Shown here: positions 60,310 through 64,000 of the stretch, piece by piece
Position numbering within the stretch: the stretch's first letter is position 1
Layout: each line of letters starts with the position of its first letter
Assembly: GCF_029223525.1 (NCBI RefSeq)
Contig: NZ_JARHTQ010000007.1
Location: 186,001 to 250,000, forward strand
Direction of reading: 5' to 3'
Source: Streptantibioticus ferralitis
GTDB lineage: Bacteria; Actinomycetota; Actinomycetes; Streptomycetales; Streptomycetaceae
Length of the DNA stretch: 64,000 nucleotides
Notes under the pieces: generated by a model
Told to the model about the DNA's origin: nothing
Database searches by the model: none
Seen by the model: the letters and a program-made list of their open reading frames with translations, nothing else
Position numbers and translations under genes: made by a program

Positions 60310-61703
60310 CGGGAGCGCTCCTTCCGGAAGCGGCGGATGTTGAAGAACATGGCGGGCAGTACGAGGAGCAGCAGCACGACCCCGAGGGCGCTGCCCACTC
60401 CCTGGTCGTTGCCGCCGCCGAAAGAGGAGAGGTACAACTGCAGGGCGAGCACGTTGGCGTCCTGCTGGGTGGGTCCGGGCGCGATGACGTACACCAGGTC
60501 GAAGACCTTGAGCACGTTGATGATCAGCGTGACCAGGACCACGACGAGCACCGGGGCCAGCAGCGGCACGGTGATCTTCCGGAAGACCTGCCATTCGCTC
60601 GCGCCGTCCACCCGGGCGGCCTCAAGCAGCTCCCGTGGCACTCCTGCCAGCCCGGCCGCGATGAGCACCATCGCGAAACCGGTCCACATCCAGATGTACG
60701 AGCCGATGATGGACCAGGTCACCAGGGTCGGGCCGAGCCAGTTGACGCCCCCGTACTGCGCCGTGAAGTTGGACTCCGGCAGGCTCAGCCGCACCGGGCC
60801 CCCGGCGACACTGGACGCCGGAAGGACGAACGTGCCGTCCTTGGCCGAGGTGGCGGTGGCGACCGTATGGCCGTCGCGTACCGCCTGGATCCGCATGCCG
60901 GACAGGGCCTTCATACCCGGCTCGATCTTGCCCGGTGTGCCGCCACCGCCCGGCTTGAAGTCCAGCCACACCGTTCCGCACACCGCACCTGACGGGCAGT
61001 GGGCGGGGACGGCGGCCTGCTGCGCGCCGTGCAGCGTGGTGGGCGCGATGCCGACGAGCGGCAGCATTGCCGGGGTGCCGGGGGAGACGGCCGCGGTGGT
61101 GGTGTAGCCGCCGTCGTCGGAAGCGGCCAGAGCGCTCCCGGCCCGCGGATGCGCCCCCGGATAGGCGGAGGCCTTGAAGAAGGTGTCGTGCACACCGACC
61201 ACCACCGCGTTGGCCACGCCCTTGGCCGGGTCCTGGTCGTAGACCAGGCGGAAGATGATGCCGGCCGCCAGCATTGAGATGGCCATCGGCATGAAGACCA
61301 CCAGCTTGAAGGCGGTGCCCCAGCGGATCCGTTCGGTCAGTACCGCGAAGATCAGCCCGAGTGCGGTGGCCAGGGTCGGCGCCACCACGACCCAGATGGC
61401 GTTGTTCTCCAGCGCGGTGAGGGTCTGATGGTCGGTGAAGACGTTGACGTAGTTGCCCGGCCCCACGAAGCGCGCGAAGCCGTCGGCGCCGAACAGGCTG
61501 CGCACCACGGTCCAGCCGATGGGGTACGCCACCAGTGCGCCGAGCACCACGAGCGCTGGCAGCAGGAAGCAGGCGGCGGCCCAGGGCCGGGCGCCGATCA
61601 GCGAGCGCGGGCGACGCGGAACGCGTCCGTTGGGTGTGCTGGGGCGGGCCGGAGCGCCCTGGGGGGCGCTCGCGGCCACGGTCTGGCCTGCCAACTCCGT
61701 CAC
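60306..61703 (-). CDS. Sugar ABC transporter permease (MalF-like) with a large extracytoplasmic insertion
   Basis: A 465-residue permease, about 150 residues longer than a plain MalF-like permease. Helices at about 41-65, 100-125, 130-155 and others are normal, and the EAA loop is GVPRELLEAARVDGASEWQV. Between about 173 and 325 lies an insertion with a His/Gly-rich start, two Cys (AHCPSGAVCG), and a beta-rich segment (SGMRIQAVRDGHTVATATSA, DGTFVLPAS). This may fold as an Ig-like domain outside the membrane and contact the binding protein. GTG 61703 is one base after the SBP stop. Confidence 0.88.
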   Translation of the reverse strand: MTELAGQTVAASAPQGAPARPSTPNGRVPRRPRSLIGARPWAAACFLLPALVVLGALVAYPIGWTVVRSLFGADGFARFVGPGNYVNVFTDHQTLTALENNAIWVVVAPTLATALGLIFAVLTERIRWGTAFKLVVFMPMAISMLAAGIIFRLVYDQDPAKGVANAVVVGVHDTFFKASAYPGAHPRAGSALAASDDGGYTTTAAVSPGTPAMLPLVGIAPTTLHGAQQAAVPAHCPSGAVCGTVWLDFKPGGGGTPGKIEPGMKALSGMRIQAVRDGHTVATATSAKDGTFVLPASSVAGGPVRLSLPESNFTAQYGGVNWLGPTLVTWSIIGSYIWMWTGFAMVLIAAGLAGVPRELLEAARVDGASEWQVFRKITVPLLAPVLVVVLVTLIINVLKVFDLVYVIAPGPTQQDANVLALQLYLSSFGGGNDQGVGSALGVVLLLLVLPAMFFNIRRFRKERSR

Positions 61704-61704
61704 C

Positions 61705-63045
61705 TCAGCCCGCGTTGCCGTAGGCCTTGGCGGCGTCCGCCTCCAGCTTGCCCTGCGCCCCGGCCACGTCGGACGGGTTGGCGAGGAAGTCCTGGAGGTC
61801 CTTCCACTCACCCTGCCCCTTGGTGCCGCCGAAGGCCGCCGGTGCCTGGTCGGACATGTCGAAGCGGAAGGTGTCGCCGGCCTGGATCACCGACTGCGCG
61901 AGCGCGCGTTGGGTGGCGTTCGGGTACACGGACAGGTCCAGCGCCTTGTCGGGGGAGATGAACCCGCCCTGCTGGACCGCGATCCGCGCCGCGTCGGGCG
62001 ACGCCAGGTACTGCAGCAGTGCCTGCGCACCCGCGTTGTCCTTGAGCGCCACCGCCACGTCGCCGCCGGAGACCAGCGGTGCCTTCCCGCCGTCGACAGC
62101 CGGGAACGGGAAGAACTTGGCGTCCGTGCCGAGCTTCGCCTTGGTGTCGCTGGCGATGTTGGTGGCCACGAAGTCGCCCTCGTAGACCATGGCGGCCTTC
62201 GGCGGGTTGGCGAAGGTCTGGTCGACAGAGGTCGGGAACTCGGTCTGCAGCGCGCCGCGATTGCCGCCCGCGATCAGCGAGGACTTGCCGAACAACTGGC
62301 CGAGAGTGGTCAGTGCCTTGGCGACCGAGGGGTCGGTCCACTTGTTCTGGTGCTTGGTCAGCTTGTCGTAGAGGTCGGGCCCGGCCTGGCTGAGATAGAT
62401 GTTCTCGAACCAGTCGGTGAGGGTCCAGCCGTCGGCCCCGCCGACGGAGACCGGCGTCGTACCGGAGTCCGAGATGGTCTGCGCGTCTTTGAGGAACTCG
62501 GCCCAGGTGGTGGGTGGTTGGGCGATCCCGGCCGTCTGGAAGGCGCTGGTGTTGTACCAGACCGTGGACTTGTTGGCGGCCTTGAAGTAGACGCCGTACT
62601 GCTTGCCGCCGGACGCGCCGAGGTTCTTCCAGCCGGAGCTGTAGTTACTGGAAAGCTCCTTGTCGACGGCCGAGTTGACCGGCTTGAGCCAGCCCGCCTT
62701 GGCGAACTGCGCCAATACGCCCGGCTGCGGCAGGAACGCCACATCAGGGGCCGCGCCGCCCTGGATCTTGGTGCCCAGGAAGGTCGAGACATCGTCACCG
62801 GTGGGTACGAAGCTGGTCTGCGCCCCGGTCAACTTGTCGAACTGCTGGATCACCTTGAGGAAGTTCTGCTGCTCCGGGCCGGTCCACACCGCCGCGACCT
62901 GCAGATGCTGCCCGTGCAGATCGGGCAGCTTCACCCCTGACGAGGTGGCGCCACCCGCGGCGGTGGAGGACCCGCCGCCACCGCATGCGGTCGATGCCAT
63001 CGCCAGGGCGACCGTTGTGATGCCGATTGCCAGTCTGCGGTTCAT
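61705..63045 (-). CDS. Sugar-binding lipoprotein of ABC transporter
   Basis: A 446-residue binding protein. The signal peptide MNRRLAIGITTVALAMA ends with the lipobox STAC (Cys21) and a Gly-rich stretch. The mature protein has the SBP_bac_8 pattern: AAPDVAFLPQPGVLAQFAKA, NKSTVWYNTSAFQTAGIAQP, PTTWAEFLKDAQTI, and GGADGWTLTDWFENIYLS. It has the length of alpha-glucoside binding proteins. GGAGGA precedes the ATG. It leads the permease operon. Confidence 0.92.
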   Translation of the reverse strand: MNRRLAIGITTVALAMASTACGGGGSSTAAGGATSSGVKLPDLHGQHLQVAAVWTGPEQQNFLKVIQQFDKLTGAQTSFVPTGDDVSTFLGTKIQGGAAPDVAFLPQPGVLAQFAKAGWLKPVNSAVDKELSSNYSSGWKNLGASGGKQYGVYFKAANKSTVWYNTSAFQTAGIAQPPTTWAEFLKDAQTISDSGTTPVSVGGADGWTLTDWFENIYLSQAGPDLYDKLTKHQNKWTDPSVAKALTTLGQLFGKSSLIAGGNRGALQTEFPTSVDQTFANPPKAAMVYEGDFVATNIASDTKAKLGTDAKFFPFPAVDGGKAPLVSGGDVAVALKDNAGAQALLQYLASPDAARIAVQQGGFISPDKALDLSVYPNATQRALAQSVIQAGDTFRFDMSDQAPAAFGGTKGQGEWKDLQDFLANPSDVAGAQGKLEADAAKAYGNAG

Positions 63046-63108
63046 GGTGTTCCTCCTGGTTGAGTGAGTGCTGTCAGTTGTGTGGCGAGTGGGTAGGGCG
63101 TTCGCGGA

Positions 63109-64000
63109 TCAGGCCGTGAGGTGGTCGCAGACCCACCAGGCCGCCGTGTTCCCGGGCAGTACGCCTGGTGGGCAGGCCCGGCTGGCGAGCAGTGGGATGC
63201 CGTCGACGGGTGCGGCCACCGGCAGGTCGCCGAAGTTCACGGCGCACACCAGGCCCTCCCCGCGGACGAAGGCCAGGACCTGCGGCGGCGAGTCCAGCCA
63301 GCGCACCGCGCCCGCTCCGAGTTGCGGCAGGCTGCGGCGCAGATGGATTGCGTCGCGGTACAGGTGCCAGAAGGACCCGGTGTCGGCCAGCGCCCGCTCC
63401 GTGGTGTGGTTGGCGAACCATTCCGGTTGCGGAAGCCACGGCTGCACCGGCGCGTCGCCCGGGGTGAAGCCGAACGGTGACGCCTGGCCGGACCACGGCA
63501 GCGGGATCCGGCAGCCGTCGCGGACCTTCAGCCGGCTGCCGGTCCGCCGGAAGATCGGGTCGGTGAGCACCTCGTCGGGCAGGTCCACGACCTCGGGAAG
63601 GCCGAGTTCCTCGCCCTGGTAGACGTAGGCGGCGCCGGGCAGCGCGAGCATCAGCAGCGCCGCGGCCCGCGCTCGGGCGCCGCCGGGATCGGGCAGATCG
63701 CTCCCGTCAGCGGGGGTGGGCGCGGCGTAACGGGTTACGGCCCTGATCTGGTCGTGGTTGTTGAGCACCCAGGTGATCGTCGAACCGGTCCCGGCGATGT
63801 CTTGCAGCGCCTCGGCGATGACGCGCTGGAAGACCTCCGCGTCCCAGGGCGCGGTCAACAGGTGGAAGAAGAAGGCCTGGTGGAGTTCGTCGGGCCGTAC
63901 GTACCGGGCCTGATCGGCAGGGGTCGGCACCGACACCTCGCCCACCAGGAGGCGGTCGCATCCGTCCAGCGCCGTGTACTCCTCGCAGATCGCGCGCCAT
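63109..64000 (-). CDS. GH13 alpha-glucosidase-like enzyme, C-terminal part (cut by window edge)
   Basis: The final 296 codons of a GH13 enzyme. The acid/base Glu is in LLVGEVSVPT, the transition-state Asp in WVLNNHDQIR, and the barrel continues through MLALPGAAYVYQGEELGLPE, to TGSRLKVRDG and IPLPWSG. The C-terminal part carries a beta-sandwich. This fits oligo-1,6-glucosidase/alpha-glucosidase. No signal peptide can be judged because the N-terminus lies beyond the window. It lies 63 bases upstream of the SBP start on the same strand, so it probably starts the operon and would cleave the imported sugar. Confidence 0.9.
   Translation of the reverse strand, partial: WRAICEEYTALDGCDRLLVGEVSVPTPADQARYVRPDELHQAFFFHLLTAPWDAEVFQRVIAEALQDIAGTGSTITWVLNNHDQIRAVTRYAAPTPADGSDLPDPGGARARAAALLMLALPGAAYVYQGEELGLPEVVDLPDEVLTDPIFRRTGSRLKVRDGCRIPLPWSGQASPFGFTPGDAPVQPWLPQPEWFANHTTERALADTGSFWHLYRDAIHLRRSLPQLGAGAVRWLDSPPQVLAFVRGEGLVCAVNFGDLPVAAPVDGIPLLASRACPPGVLPGNTAAWWVCDHLTA

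Noticed and set aside
1-64000. tRNA, rRNA, CRISPR arrays and intact insertion sequences
   Set aside because: No cloverleaf-type sequence, repeat-spacer array, or transposase was recognised by eye. A dedicated scan could still find a tRNA that I missed.

Overview
The window is high-GC actinobacterial DNA and most resembles the accessory part of a Streptomyces chromosome. The signs are strong G/C bias at third codon positions, many GTG and TTG starts with GGAGG-type ribosome sites, F420-dependent oxidoreductases, PucR, GlxA and WYL regulators, a membrane Ser/Thr kinase, membrane-anchored XRE regulators, DUF2690, DUF3224 and DUF6131 proteins, and many secreted proteins. No rRNA, tRNA, CRISPR array or complete transposable element was seen.

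Left part (0-24 kb): a PucR regulator diverges from an F420 oxidoreductase that runs off the left edge. Then come a GNAT enzyme, a two-component system, and a tightly coupled four-gene operon at 11803-5913 (two IucA/IucC synthetases, a fold-type III PLP enzyme and an MFS exporter) that looks like a carboxylate siderophore pathway. Further on are a His-rich secreted protein, a sigma factor with two translationally coupled partners, a Ser/Thr kinase, two overlapping membrane-anchored XRE regulators, and a DUF3224 gene divergent from a WYL regulator over a perfect inverted repeat.

Middle (24-45 kb): intact genes alternate with gene remnants. Intact ones include a GH25 lysozyme, a GlxA regulator, a penicillin-binding protein, an Fe(III)-type ABC importer (35064-31332) behind a possible iron box, an MFS pump, a secreted GH16 glucanase with a ricin-type lectin domain, a TetR/cupin pair, and a TetR/SDR pair with two copies of a 20-bp palindrome between them. 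Remnants include a nucleotidyltransferase, a histidine kinase, a DJ-1 protein, an alpha/beta hydrolase with its former divergent HxlR regulator, and the back half of an ABC exporter.

Right part (45-64 kb): small secreted and peptidoglycan-binding proteins separated by strong terminators, then a four-gene operon (49853-53983). It encodes an unrecognised soluble protein, a small membrane protein with a W-x-FFAPxP motif, an HTTM/SdpB-like membrane protein and an ABC exporter. This is the best candidate for an undescribed peptide maturation or export system. Then come a BrkB-like protein, TetR/monooxygenase and SDR remnants, a MOSC-reductase-ferredoxin fusion, and an alpha-glucoside-type ABC importer with its GH13 enzyme running off the right edge.

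About a dozen broken genes lie in the window. Three are single-base frameshifts in short G/C runs and could be sequencing errors. The others are clean truncations or internal deletions, which suggests a decaying, deletion-prone chromosomal arm.
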